From contig NZ_SGXM01000006.1 in NCBI RefSeq assembly GCF_004217045.1, positions 124,001-188,000 on the forward strand: DNA of 64,000 nucleotides. The letters are read 5' to 3'. Shown in pieces: positions 36,118 to 45,079 of the stretch. The notes below the pieces were generated by a model that worked only from the letters and a program-made list of their open reading frames with translations, did no database searches and had not been told where the DNA came from. Origin of the DNA: Cupriavidus agavae (GTDB taxonomy: Bacteria > Pseudomonadota > Gammaproteobacteria > Burkholderiales > Burkholderiaceae). Numbering within the stretch: position 1 is the stretch's first letter; each line of letters begins with the position of its first letter. A program made the translations under genes and the position numbers.

Positions 36118-36927
36118 CCTAGCATCAACCGCGCACCCCCGGGAGCAAGGACAGCTTGGGCCAGTGTCCTATCATCCAGGCCCGCTTCCGGCTCTAACTT
36201 TCTCCGAACGAAAAGACGAGGACAATATCGCATGGATGTCGAGTGACTCGGTTCCGACGCGATCTCGAGTTGTGCCGTTCGCCGCCATGCGCATTGCCTG
36301 GCGAGGATGGCATCAGGCTTTGCTCAACTTTCGTAGAGTTGGCCATCTTCGGATGGTGGAACGGGCGTGCGCTTTGCGCCGGGTCGAATGCTTAACGTGG
36401 GGTTAGGTGGGGCGGTCAGGTCTGGATGCAGTGTGGGGATGCAGATTGCCCCCGGAGCACCGCCGTCGAGAGATAGCTGGTAGCTACCAGAGCCTGGCTG
36501 GGAAGCCGCGACCGTCGGAGGACGACCCATAGCTCGGGCGATCGTATCGAGGAGACGGTCTCCCCATACGCGTAGTTCCTTTCTACAATGCCCCTATGTC
36601 CGGGGCATTCCTAAAATTATTCATTTCGTGTCGTAGCCGGGACCTCGGCGCGCTGTGCCGAAGTAGCCGAAATGTAATGAAAAAGTCTCATGGCGATGTT
36701 GGCTTGAAGACCGCCGACACGTCTAAGGGCGCCGCACGCCTGCGGCAAGGAAGAAATGCGGAGGAGGGGGATGAGCACGGTTCGACAAAATGCAGCACTC
36801 GCAGAGGAGATTCAGACACTGCGACTACCGCCGCGATGATTCGGCCGAGACTTTCTGCGCGTTCGTGCTGTGAGAAGCCACAGTGCGCCTCACTATACAC
36901 GGCTGTCTTGGGTAAAAAAAACGGCAC
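36118..36927. other. No supported gene
   Basis: Short frames on both strands lack motifs. A 157-codon frame at 36596-37069 (plus) runs opposite the small minus-strand gene and has no domain sign; I regard it as chance. Confidence 0.35.
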
Positions 36928-37149
36928 TTATCTGAAAGATGTGGGATCGACTGGAGTCGATCGAATGAGCCGGTCTTTTGCGTTACGGACTGCATCGGCC
37001 ATCGCAAGACTTCGCGTCGGGAAAGGTGCGCCCTCATTCGAGAACGAGTCGACATTGTCAATAGTATAGGTCCAATGCCAAACACCATAGGTTCGCTCGG
37101 TTAGAGAGAAAGTTATGTGTCGCCCCAAGTAGACGATGCTTTCAGCCAT
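36928..37149 (-). CDS. Small conserved-looking Burkholderiaceae protein, function unknown
   Basis: 73 residues (MAESIVYLGRHITFSLTERT..., WTYTIDN..., ending in a basic helix). The ribosome site GAAGG lies eight bases upstream. The layout beta-beta-W-x-Y-x-I-x-x-G/N, then acidic loop, then A-x-x-x-A-K helix is one I have seen in small Cupriavidus/Burkholderia proteins of similar size. There is no signal peptide and no known function. Confidence 0.6.
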   Translation of the reverse strand: MAESIVYLGRHITFSLTERTYGVWHWTYTIDNVDSFSNEGAPFPTRSLAMADAVRNAKDRLIRSTPVDPTSFR

Positions 37150-39085
37150 GGGAATCCTTCACTTTCTGATATCTTAGCCCAAACACCGGATGCTTTCTGG
37201 AAATGTCCACCGGCTCCGCGCGCTGCTGAGACCGCTACGCCGTACTCTCAGCGTTCCGGACAATGAATTGCCCCTTCAAGAGCGTTGTGCATCTCGATCG
37301 AGCGGAATGTTATGCCCAACGCTCAACACGACAGTTATCGAGTGCGTATGGTCGAAGTAAGGCTATTGGATCTCGTCGGAATCTTGAGATTTATGTCTTC
37401 ACTTTGAAATTGACCATGTCTGCTGTCAAACAGTATTCGATTTTTCGGAAACACTGTATTAATGGCTTGGAGGAGATGCGTTTCGCAAGAAGTGCGATCA
37501 TCCAGCGCACTCTTTGATTAATTTGTGAAAATCACTAGAGAATCTGCCGCTCGACGAGAACTGTTGACATCGCTTCCGCTTCGTTCAAACAAGAAAATTT
37601 TACTGTAATTGCCTCAGTGATATGTGTGTCTTTTTAGGCTCTTTGTATAGAATAAAGCTTATGTTAAATCGGGGTATAGGCAATTCAGCGGCTGACTATC
37701 GCGTTAGTGCTCGCACGTAAATTTCGGCACTCACCGCCAGTACACAGCCCCATAAGTTATACGGGCGGCACAATGGCCTTCTGTGCAGTGAATTCTGTCA
37801 TGAGCCGCTCACCAGCCCTTTTGTGTATGCCTTTTTGTCATTCGTTTGGGTGCCTGCTCACCGCGGACCACACGAAAGTCGATTAAAGTGGTTTTCGATC
37901 GGGGCCAAATCAGCGACAAAAATGCCCTCGCAATGGCCGGGCAACAATGTCGACAGCCCGAAGACGCACGCACAATGTAAGGCAAGCTGATTGGCTGCTG
38001 CTCGGTACAGCCAATTCCTGACGGATTCCCAATCGGCCTCGACGTAGAGCATCGAAAGCGGCGCTCGCTTCGCGACCGACGCCTCTCGCTGGCAAGCGCA
38101 CCAGCCCGTGGCGATCTGCTCGGTCTACGGACGGACCGCTGCGGCGCCGGCAGCCGACACAGTGTGTGCCCGCTTTCCACTGGCTGTCCTCAATCTCCGG
38201 ATCGCATCGTTTTTGGCGAATGGCGTGGCCCGGATCACTCGCGGTTCACCGTAGGAACCCCGCTACCGCAGGGCAGATCGTGCTCGCGGCCTGCGGTCCA
38301 GCATTCGGTGGAGAACACGCAGGCTTGGCAGCAGACACGTTCGTCGATCGCTCGGATGTAGCAGCCTGGGGCACGCCGTTCGTCTAAAGTGCGATGGGCG
38401 CAGTGGTGCTGCTGACTATCCACAAAGAACGCACGCGGTGCGCTCAGTTTGGGGAGATTGATCGCTGATTCCATCAGCGCTTCTCCCATTGCGCAGGCAC
38501 TCGGACCATGTATGAAACCTGCATGAGTCAACTGCTGGGGCTTGGCGCAGAATGTGTGATGACTGGCCGGTTACGGCAAGCCATTCGTCACCAGAAACCG
38601 AAGTGCGCCTCAAGAATTGAACGCGTGGCTGTGTGGTCGACTGGAGTTCCAGGGCTTGCGGGAACCCACCAAACTGAGAAATTGGAGCAATTTGGACTTC
38701 ATTGCCGAGTTCACGCGCGCATTCGCATGACCAAACGAGGCGGACACCGAGACTGTGCGGCCGTAGGGAAGTCTGGGTGAGCCAATGCCTGGCGCACGCC
38801 AAGAGGGCGGCTTGAGCGACGGCCGACGTCATCCCGGCTTGCACAGGGTTGCCGACCTGGCGCCACACTATGCCCTCAGGATCGCAGGTGGAACCGGAAC
38901 TCCGGATTACCGGACACCCTCGGCCGCATCGCTGCGTACCGGCGCAGCCCATTGAGCGGCCCGAGTCGACAGCGGAAGCCGAACCGCGCAGTCACGCTAG
39001 AATAGTTCTTGCTCGCGCAGCCACCATGGTGCGTCGCGGGCACCCTTCCTTTCGCATCACCACACTCTCTCGCCACATCTTCTCC
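37150..39085. other. Long stretch without a supported gene, AT-richer in 37300-37800
   Basis: About 1.9 kb. The part 37300-37800 is clearly AT-richer than the rest of the window and looks non-coding. From 37800 to 39000 open frames exist on both strands but shift, lack starts and have no recognisable domains. I see no tandem repeats or RNA genes. It is probably horizontally acquired and decayed. Confidence 0.4.
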
Positions 39086-39445
39086 ATGCTGCTTGCACTG
39101 ACCACCGAATCGGACGCGCAGCGTCCGCGCGAGCGCGCTGACGCCATCCTGTAGGTCAAGACCCAGATGGCGAAATTCGGCTTGCACCTGTGCGATCTGG
39201 AGCAGGCCGGCTGCTTTCCCCGGCTTGGCGAACCGGCGGAATTGGTACGCTTTCGCGATGCACAGGGCCACACCCGGTATGGATGTGGCGACCCGCCGGA
39301 CCGGCTACAGCGTGCACTCAATGCGGGTCAATCGATCGCGCATTTCCAGATCGATCAAATAACGCCGGGCAGCTCGCAGAAATCGGTCACGTCCTGGATG
39401 TGGGCGACGGCTGAGTTCGGCCAGAAACGGCCAATGTGCGGCTGA
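39086..39445 (+). pseudogene. H-NS/BphR-like nucleoid protein gene with in-frame TAG
   Basis: One frame reads ESDAQRPRERADAIL, a TAG at 39152-39154, then VKTQMAKFGLHLCDLEQAG, then VRFRDAQGHTRYGCGDPP and RALNAGQSIAHFQID. The first part matches the H-NS oligomerisation helix (E-R-A-x-A-I-x-x-V-K-x-x-M-A-x-F-G-L-x-x-x-D-L). The second matches the C-terminal DNA-binding motif (Y-R-D-x-x-x-x-x-x-W-x-G-x-G-x-x-P), with the W replaced by Y. The TAG in the linker helix and the altered motif mark it as a pseudogene. A sequencing error is the alternative. Confidence 0.55.
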
Positions 39446-39534
39446 CCGACGGAAGTCTGCTGTTGGCCAATTTCGGAACATTCAGCCATGGTAATGACTA
39501 AACAATAACGCACTGTCCTCTGTGCCACTTTCCC

Positions 39535-40461
39535 TCACTTTGTCAGTTCAATGTCCGGCAACGCCGCTGCACCAGTTTCACGGATCAATGCCACGAACTC
39601 GGCGATATAGGGACGGCTGTCGCTGGCCGGCAGGGTGGCCGCCCAGATCTCTGACATCAACCCGTCGCGAGTCAGTGGTTTGGCTGTGACGTACTGCCTC
39701 TGCAGGTAGTTCTGCACGGCCCATCGTGGCAACACCGCGATACCACGCCGGGTGGCCACCAGCATCAGGATGGCGACGGTCAGCTCCGTGGTGCGACGTG
39801 TCGGCGTGATACCCGCAGGACGCAGCAGTTGATGCACCACGTCCAAGGCATCTTCCTCCACGGGGTACGTAATCAGCGTCTCATGACGAAAATCCTCGGC
39901 GTCCAGATACGCCTTTGCGGCCAGTGGATGATCGTTCGCAACTAGCCCCACCATCCGGTAGCGGAACAGCGGGCGATAGTCGACGCCGGCTTCCCCGTCA
40001 TTGCATGAAACGATTGCCAGATCCGCATCGCCACGATGAAGCAGCCCCACCGGGTCCGACTGATATCCCGACACCAGGTCTACCTCAACCTCGGGCCAGC
40101 GGGCGCGAAAGGCGTCCACGGCGGGCATCAACCAGTCGAAACAGGTGTGGCATTCAATAGCGATGCGCAACGTCCCGGTGGCGCCCTTTGCCAGACGCAC
40201 GAGATCGCGGGTCGTTTGATGCAGGATCGGAATGACCTTGTCCGCAGTTTCCAGCAGTCGTCGCCCGGCAGGCGTAAAGGCCACTGGCGTCGACTTCCGC
40301 ACAAAAAGTGGCACGCCATAAAAGTCTTCGAGGCTCTTGATGTGGTGCGACAGCGCGCCCTGCGTGAGGCGTAGCCAAGTTGCTGCTTTCGACACACTAC
40401 CGCTGTCGCGAAGCGCAACCAGGGTCTGCAGATGGCGGATGTCTATCGGAATGCGGTCCAT
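39535..40461 (-). CDS. LysR-type regulator, MetR-like
   Basis: 308 residues. The helix-turn-helix at the N-terminus (IRHLQTLVALRDSGSVSKAA, then LTQGALSHHIKSLE) is standard. In the effector domain IAIECHTCFDWLMPAVDAF closely follows the MetR pattern (E-C-H-x-C-x-x-W-L-x-P), the homocysteine-responsive regulator of methionine synthesis. It is divergent from an MFS gene with 102 bases between, so it probably controls that gene, and perhaps the following methyltransferase. MetR-like signalling would tie the set to methionine or S-adenosylmethionine status (inference). Confidence 0.88.
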   Translation of the reverse strand: MDRIPIDIRHLQTLVALRDSGSVSKAATWLRLTQGALSHHIKSLEDFYGVPLFVRKSTPVAFTPAGRRLLETADKVIPILHQTTRDLVRLAKGATGTLRIAIECHTCFDWLMPAVDAFRARWPEVEVDLVSGYQSDPVGLLHRGDADLAIVSCNDGEAGVDYRPLFRYRMVGLVANDHPLAAKAYLDAEDFRHETLITYPVEEDALDVVHQLLRPAGITPTRRTTELTVAILMLVATRRGIAVLPRWAVQNYLQRQYVTAKPLTRDGLMSEIWAATLPASDSRPYIAEFVALIRETGAAALPDIELTK

Positions 40462-40563
40462 TAGAAAATTTGAGATTCAGGCGTAAATTTATTCGTTTGA
40501 ATAATAAACCTGCGCTGCGCATACTGCCAGCCTCAGTGTGCAATCCGGATCTACGGCCCAACC

Positions 40564-41796
40564 ATGCGGCAACAAGTCTTCCTGCTGGCCATCGCGCAAG
40601 CGCTATTTCAAACGGCGTCTGTCCTGGTCATGACTGTCGGCGCTCTTGCAGGCAGCCAAATCACAACCGTGCCGATGTTGGCAACGCTCCCCGTTGCAAC
40701 CATGTTTCTGGGAACCGCAACAGTCATGTTCCCGGCTTCGGCATGGATGGCTCAGAGCGGACGTCGCAGGGGCTTCATCGCCGGCGCCACAAGCGGACTG
40801 ATCGGCGGCATGGTGGCCGCGTATGGCGTGCAATCGGGATCGCTGCCGATGCTGGCGTTGGGCACGTTCTTCGTCGGTGCCTACCAGGCATTCGCCCAGT
40901 TCTATCGATTTGCAGCCAGCGAAGTGGCGACCGAGGTGTTCCGTCCACGGGCCATCGCATTGGTGATGGCAGGCGGGGTTGTCGCCGCCCTGCTCGGCCC
41001 CACGCTTGCCAGGTTCGGGGGCACGATGCTGCCAGTCATGTACGCCGGATCGTTCCTGCTGCTATCAGCGGTTTCCGCTGTGGCCATCGGCGTGCTGGGT
41101 TTCCTGCGCATGCCCCCGGAGACAGCAGCACGTGAAGCGAGCGCCACTGCCAGGCGTACGTGGCGCCAAATCGTTTGCCAACCGGCCTACCTGGTGGCGC
41201 TGTTCGGCGCCGCAACTGGCTACGGCATCATGATCCTGGCCATGACGGCTACGCCGCTCGCCATGATCCACCACCATCACGCGATCGGCGATGCTGCGAC
41301 CGTCATCCAGCTTCATGTGCTGGGCATGTTTCTGCCCTCTTTCATTACCGGTACGTTGATCGCGCGGTTTGGCGCCATCCGCGTCATGCTGGCCGGCGTC
41401 TGCTTGCTTTCGACTCATGTGTTTGCCACCTGGACCGGCACGGGATTCGCATCGTTCGCAGGTGCGCTCGTACTGCTGGGTGTCGGCTGGAACTTCCTGT
41501 TCATCGGCGGCACCAGCCTGTTGACAGAGACCTACTCGGCTGCCGAAAAGAGCAGAGCCCAAGCGACTAACGACATGACGATTTTTGCCGTCGGACTGTC
41601 GTGCTCGTTCGGCGCGGGAGGCTTGCTGAGGAATCTCGGCTGGCAGACAATGAATCTTCTGCTGTTGCCGTGGCTCGGCGCAGCGGCACTTGCACTGCTC
41701 TGGTTGGCCGCGCAGCGGCGCAAGGACTGGCACGGGCGCCCGACGGGTGACTGGCTCAAAATTAAACAGGCTGACGAAGGCGTTGCTCCCCGCTAG
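40564..41796 (+). CDS. Major facilitator superfamily transporter
   Basis: 410 residues with about 12 membrane helices, for example QVFLLAIAQALFQTASVLVM, GFIAGATSGLIGGMVAAYGV and ALVLLGVGWNFLFIGGTSLL. Short loops with basic residues and W-M-A-Q-S-G-R-R-R-G between helices 2 and 3 resemble the MFS signature. It is of the YfkF-like uncharacterised group by appearance; the substrate is unknown. It is divergent from the MetR-like gene and 16 bases before the methyltransferase gene, so transcription is probably shared. Confidence 0.83.
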   Translation: MRQQVFLLAIAQALFQTASVLVMTVGALAGSQITTVPMLATLPVATMFLGTATVMFPASAWMAQSGRRRGFIAGATSGLIGGMVAAYGVQSGSLPMLALGTFFVGAYQAFAQFYRFAASEVATEVFRPRAIALVMAGGVVAALLGPTLARFGGTMLPVMYAGSFLLLSAVSAVAIGVLGFLRMPPETAAREASATARRTWRQIVCQPAYLVALFGAATGYGIMILAMTATPLAMIHHHHAIGDAATVIQLHVLGMFLPSFITGTLIARFGAIRVMLAGVCLLSTHVFATWTGTGFASFAGALVLLGVGWNFLFIGGTSLLTETYSAAEKSRAQATNDMTIFAVGLSCSFGAGGLLRNLGWQTMNLLLLPWLGAAALALLWLAAQRRKDWHGRPTGDWLKIKQADEGVAPR

Positions 41797-41812
41797 GAGC
41801 GACTCAACCGCT

Positions 41813-42433
41813 ATGACCAAGCGATCGCACTGGGAAGATGTCTACGCGCACAAGGCGGCCGACCAAGTGAGCTGGTATGCGCCACACCTGTACACCTCCC
41901 TGGATTTCATCCGCGCCGCAACCCCGTCGACTGCTGCCCGCGTGCTGGACATTGGTGGTGGTGAATCAACACTTGTGGACGACCTGCTCGACAGCGGCTA
42001 CAGCGATGTTTCGGTCAACGACATCTCAGAGAAAGCGCTTGATGTCTGCCGCATGCGTCTGGACACCCGCGCCGGCAAGGTTCATTGGCTGGCTGGCGAC
42101 GTGCTCAAACTCGACCTTCCTGCCAACCACATCGACGTCTGGCATGATCGGGCCGTATTTCATTTCCTGACGGACCCTGCACAGCGCGTCCAGTATGTAG
42201 AACAAGTGATGCGCGCACTACGACAAGGCGGGTGGGCGATCGTCGGATCGTTCGGCGAAAATGGCCCTGCGCAATGCAGCGGCCTGCCAGTCCAACGCTA
42301 CTCCGCCGAAGCGCTGCACAGCGAGTTTGGCGATTCGTTCGAACTCGTGCAGCACAAAACCGAAAACCACCTTACCCCATGGGGCAGTTCCCAGGAGTTC
42401 GTCTATTGCCTGTGTCGCAAGTCGGCTTCCTAG
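41813..42433 (+). CDS. Class I SAM-dependent methyltransferase
   Basis: 206 residues from the ATG at 41813, with TAGGAG twelve bases upstream. Motif I is ARVLDIGGGESTLVDDLL; an acidic strand-2 end (VSVNDIS), motif II (VLKLDLP) and a W-H-D-R-A-V-F-H-F block follow. The N-terminus HWEDVYAHKAADQVSWYAPH matches thiopurine/tellurite-type small-molecule methyltransferases (W-x-x-x-Y). It probably methylates a small toxic compound; the adjoining MFS pump fits a detoxification pair (inference). Confidence 0.85.
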   Translation: MTKRSHWEDVYAHKAADQVSWYAPHLYTSLDFIRAATPSTAARVLDIGGGESTLVDDLLDSGYSDVSVNDISEKALDVCRMRLDTRAGKVHWLAGDVLKLDLPANHIDVWHDRAVFHFLTDPAQRVQYVEQVMRALRQGGWAIVGSFGENGPAQCSGLPVQRYSAEALHSEFGDSFELVQHKTENHLTPWGSSQEFVYCLCRKSAS

Positions 42434-42806
42434 CGAGTCTGTGTGGTCAATTCTTCCGAATGACTGCAGTTCGGCGGTAATCGGTCGTTTGTCGTTGACT
42501 CGTCGACCGACGTCTAAGGGTCGGCAAGAGCCCTTGCCGACGGCACCTCTAAAGATTCTGACGATCGGCTAAGGCGTCACGAAGGTCGGCATTCAGCACC
42601 CGGTAACTCCCATTTTTGCGCCCATTCTCTTCTCCGCAACAAGAGTGCTCACGGTCGCGCCGCCGCTCGGCATGCGAATTGCCGAAACTTCGGGGTCTTG
42701 CTCAAAACCTACTCGCGACTGTCCACTCGGGTACCTACCGGTGTCGAGCGTGGAAACAACGTTTTCTCCCGCGGTCGGACTTACATCGCAAAGAGCGACC
42801 ACTCGG
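42434..42806. other. Non-coding stretch
   Basis: No supported gene. Short frames on both strands lack motifs. It lies between two convergent transcription units. Confidence 0.4.
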
Positions 42807-43532
42807 TTATCTGCCGCGCCGCGCGTTGACCACTCGATCGCTCGGCTCTGCGAGAGTCTGCTCCACTACCCGCAACACCTCGCGCGCCGTGTTCTCCGAG
42901 TGATCGCGCAGGATGGTTGCCAAGCGTGGTCGTCCTGGCTCGCGCAAAGCATCCATGATGGCGTCATGCTCTTCATGCGATTCTTGCCAACGCAATTGAT
43001 CTGCGTTGGCCGCACCGCGCGCACGATGCACCTTGCTCATCAAAGTGGCATAAATCCCTGAGAGGACGGCGTTGTCGGCGCTGTCCACAATCATCTGGTG
43101 GATTTCCTGGTTGATACGGAAATAATCCGTGCGCTTGCCCCCCGCATGGGCGTCAATCATGGCCTGGTGCTTCCGCTCGATTTTCGCGAGCGCGACATCG
43201 CTCAACCGATTCGCCACCAGTTGGCCGGCGTGCGTTTCCAGCCCATGAAGGGTTTCAAAGGTCTCGCGCAACTCATCCAGGTCCAGCGGTGCGACGCGAT
43301 AGCCGATGTACTGGCGGTGCAGCACCAACCCTTCGGACACCAGCACCTTGAGCGCTTCGCGCAGCGGTGTCTTTGACACGTCGAACGCATCGCAGAACGC
43401 TTTCTCGTCAATGCGTGCTCCCGGCGGCAGTTCGCCTTCCTGGATCATCGTGCGCAGACTCGCCGCGATTCCGGCGGACATGCCCAGTGTGCGCAGGCGG
43501 GCGGTTTTGGGAAGAGCTTGTGTCAAGGACAT
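42807..43532 (-). CDS. GntR-family (FadR/FCD) regulator of the hydantoinase cluster
   Basis: 241 residues from the ATG at 43532 (a GTG is three bases earlier). The winged helix (LRTMIQEGELPPGARIDEKA, then FDVSKTPLREALKVLVSEGL) and FCD ligand domain (LETHAGQLVANRL, RINQEIHQMIVDSADN, SHEEHDAIMDALRE) are clear, with the His/Asp/Asn metal sites of FCD proteins. It is divergent from the MFS gene at 43729 and is the obvious repressor of the following five genes. The probable operator is in the 196-base gap. Confidence 0.88.
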   Translation of the reverse strand: MSLTQALPKTARLRTLGMSAGIAASLRTMIQEGELPPGARIDEKAFCDAFDVSKTPLREALKVLVSEGLVLHRQYIGYRVAPLDLDELRETFETLHGLETHAGQLVANRLSDVALAKIERKHQAMIDAHAGGKRTDYFRINQEIHQMIVDSADNAVLSGIYATLMSKVHRARGAANADQLRWQESHEEHDAIMDALREPGRPRLATILRDHSENTAREVLRVVEQTLAEPSDRVVNARRGR

Positions 43533-43624
43533 CACCAGAAGTGGGAATTCTGCACCAGATCTAAGACTATCACACCAGATTGGGGCTTACCCTATAGCTA
43601 TATAAATCAATAACTTGGCAGCGT

Positions 43625-43634
43625 TGTAATTACA
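43625..43634. promoter_or_regulatory. Short palindrome in the GntR/MFS intergenic region, candidate operator
   Basis: TGTAATTACA is a perfect 10-bp palindrome, placed between the divergent GntR-type gene and the MFS gene, with AT-rich promoter-like DNA around it (TATAGCTATATAAATCAATA). FCD-type GntR proteins often bind T-x-G-T-x-x-x-A-C-x-A sites; this is similar but not exact. Confidence 0.4.
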
Positions 43635-43728
43635 GATTACGTATCCTATACTCGGTCCAGTTGCGCGACACCATGAATAGAACCCGCCTCGACAACGCAG
43701 CACCCAGAAGCAAGGAGACACCCTCGTC

Positions 43729-45027
43729 ATGCCTACCACTAGCCACGCCGCCACGATGACGGCAACGCGCAGCAGCGTTCGCTGGAAGATCTTTGTGATG
43801 ATGCTGTTTCTCATCGCCATCAACTACATCGACCGTGCGTCGCTGTCGGTGGCGATGCCGCTAATCGCGAAAGAATTCGACCTGAGTCCCACCATGCAGG
43901 GCCTGATCCTGAGTTCGTTCTTCTGGACGTACGCCCTGATGCAGGTACCTGGCGGCATGCTGGCCGACAAGTACAAACCGCGCATCGTGATCGCCTGCGC
44001 CACCGTGTTCTGGGGCGCCTTCCAGGCACTGGCCGCGGTCTGCACCACTTCCACCGCATTGCTTCTGACCCGTCTCGGGCTGGGCGCTGCCGAAGCGCCG
44101 ATCTATCCGGCTGGCGGCAAGCTCAACGCCATCTGGATGACCCAGAACGAACGCGGCCGCGGCGCCACGCTGCTGGATGGTGGCGCACCGCTGGGTGCCG
44201 CGCTGGGCGCGATCATCATCACCTCGCTGATAGCATCGCTGGGCTCATGGCGACTGGCCTTTGTCGTGGCTGGTGTGGGTACCATCATCGCCGGTGCCGT
44301 GGCATGGTGGTACATCCGCAATTCGCCGCGTGAGCACGCCGGCGTCAACGAGATCGAAGCGCGCTATATCGAAGACGCACAAGCCAACGAGCACCGCGCC
44401 GAGCCGGCCAACCTGTCGGGTCGCTCGCTCGATTTCTTCAAGTACCGTTCGGTCTGGTGCATGGCCATTGGCTGGATGTGCTTCAACACCGTGTTCTACG
44501 GCCTGCTGACCTGGATGCCCAACTACCTGAATAAGGTGCACGGCTTCGACATCAAGGCCATGGGCGGCGCCAGCTTCATCATCTTCTTCTGCGGCTTCAT
44601 CGGCGAACTGATCGGTGGCTGGATTGCCGACAAGTGGAAGGAAGCCGGCGGACGTCCCAACGTGGTTATGCGTACGCTGTTCGGCATCGCGGCGGTCGTG
44701 GCCACGGTTTCCATTTTCTCGGTGGCCTACGTGACCGACCCCGTGTTAGTGGTCGCCCTGCTCTCTTCCACGCTGTTCTTCCTGCGCTGGTGTGGCCTGT
44801 TCTGGTGTATCCCGTCCATCCTGGGCACCCGCAACAAGATTGGCTTCCTGGGTGGTGTGATGAATCTTGGCGGCAATATCGGTGGTATTAGCGTGCCCAT
44901 CATCGTCGGGTTGATCGTGCAGTACACCGGCTCGTACTTTCTGGCCCTGATGTTCTTCGCCGCCGCCGGCGTGGGCCTGCTGCTGGCTTCCACGGCGATC
45001 GACTACGAAAAGAAAATCCCGGTCTGA
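43729..45027 (+). CDS. MFS transporter of the anion:cation symporter (ACS) type
   Basis: 432 residues, 12 helices. The N-terminus has the ACS pattern LIAINYIDRASLSVAMPLIA, and GMLADKYKPRIVIACATVFW carries the D-x-K/R-x-x-R loop. ACS carriers import organic anions such as hexuronates, glucarate or phthalate with H+. It is the first gene of the cluster regulated by the adjacent GntR protein, so it probably imports the substrate or its carboxylate product. Confidence 0.9.
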   Translation: MPTTSHAATMTATRSSVRWKIFVMMLFLIAINYIDRASLSVAMPLIAKEFDLSPTMQGLILSSFFWTYALMQVPGGMLADKYKPRIVIACATVFWGAFQALAAVCTTSTALLLTRLGLGAAEAPIYPAGGKLNAIWMTQNERGRGATLLDGGAPLGAALGAIIITSLIASLGSWRLAFVVAGVGTIIAGAVAWWYIRNSPREHAGVNEIEARYIEDAQANEHRAEPANLSGRSLDFFKYRSVWCMAIGWMCFNTVFYGLLTWMPNYLNKVHGFDIKAMGGASFIIFFCGFIGELIGGWIADKWKEAGGRPNVVMRTLFGIAAVVATVSIFSVAYVTDPVLVVALLSSTLFFLRWCGLFWCIPSILGTRNKIGFLGGVMNLGGNIGGISVPIIVGLIVQYTGSYFLALMFFAAAGVGLLLASTAIDYEKKIPV

Positions 45028-45079
45028 CCACCGGCCTCGCGAACCCGGCGTGACAACACGCCGGCTGGCGGAGACACCC

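Noticed and set aside
36596-37069. 157-codon plus-strand frame
   Set aside because: It overlaps the better supported 73-residue minus-strand gene, and the product has no domain or clear ribosome site.
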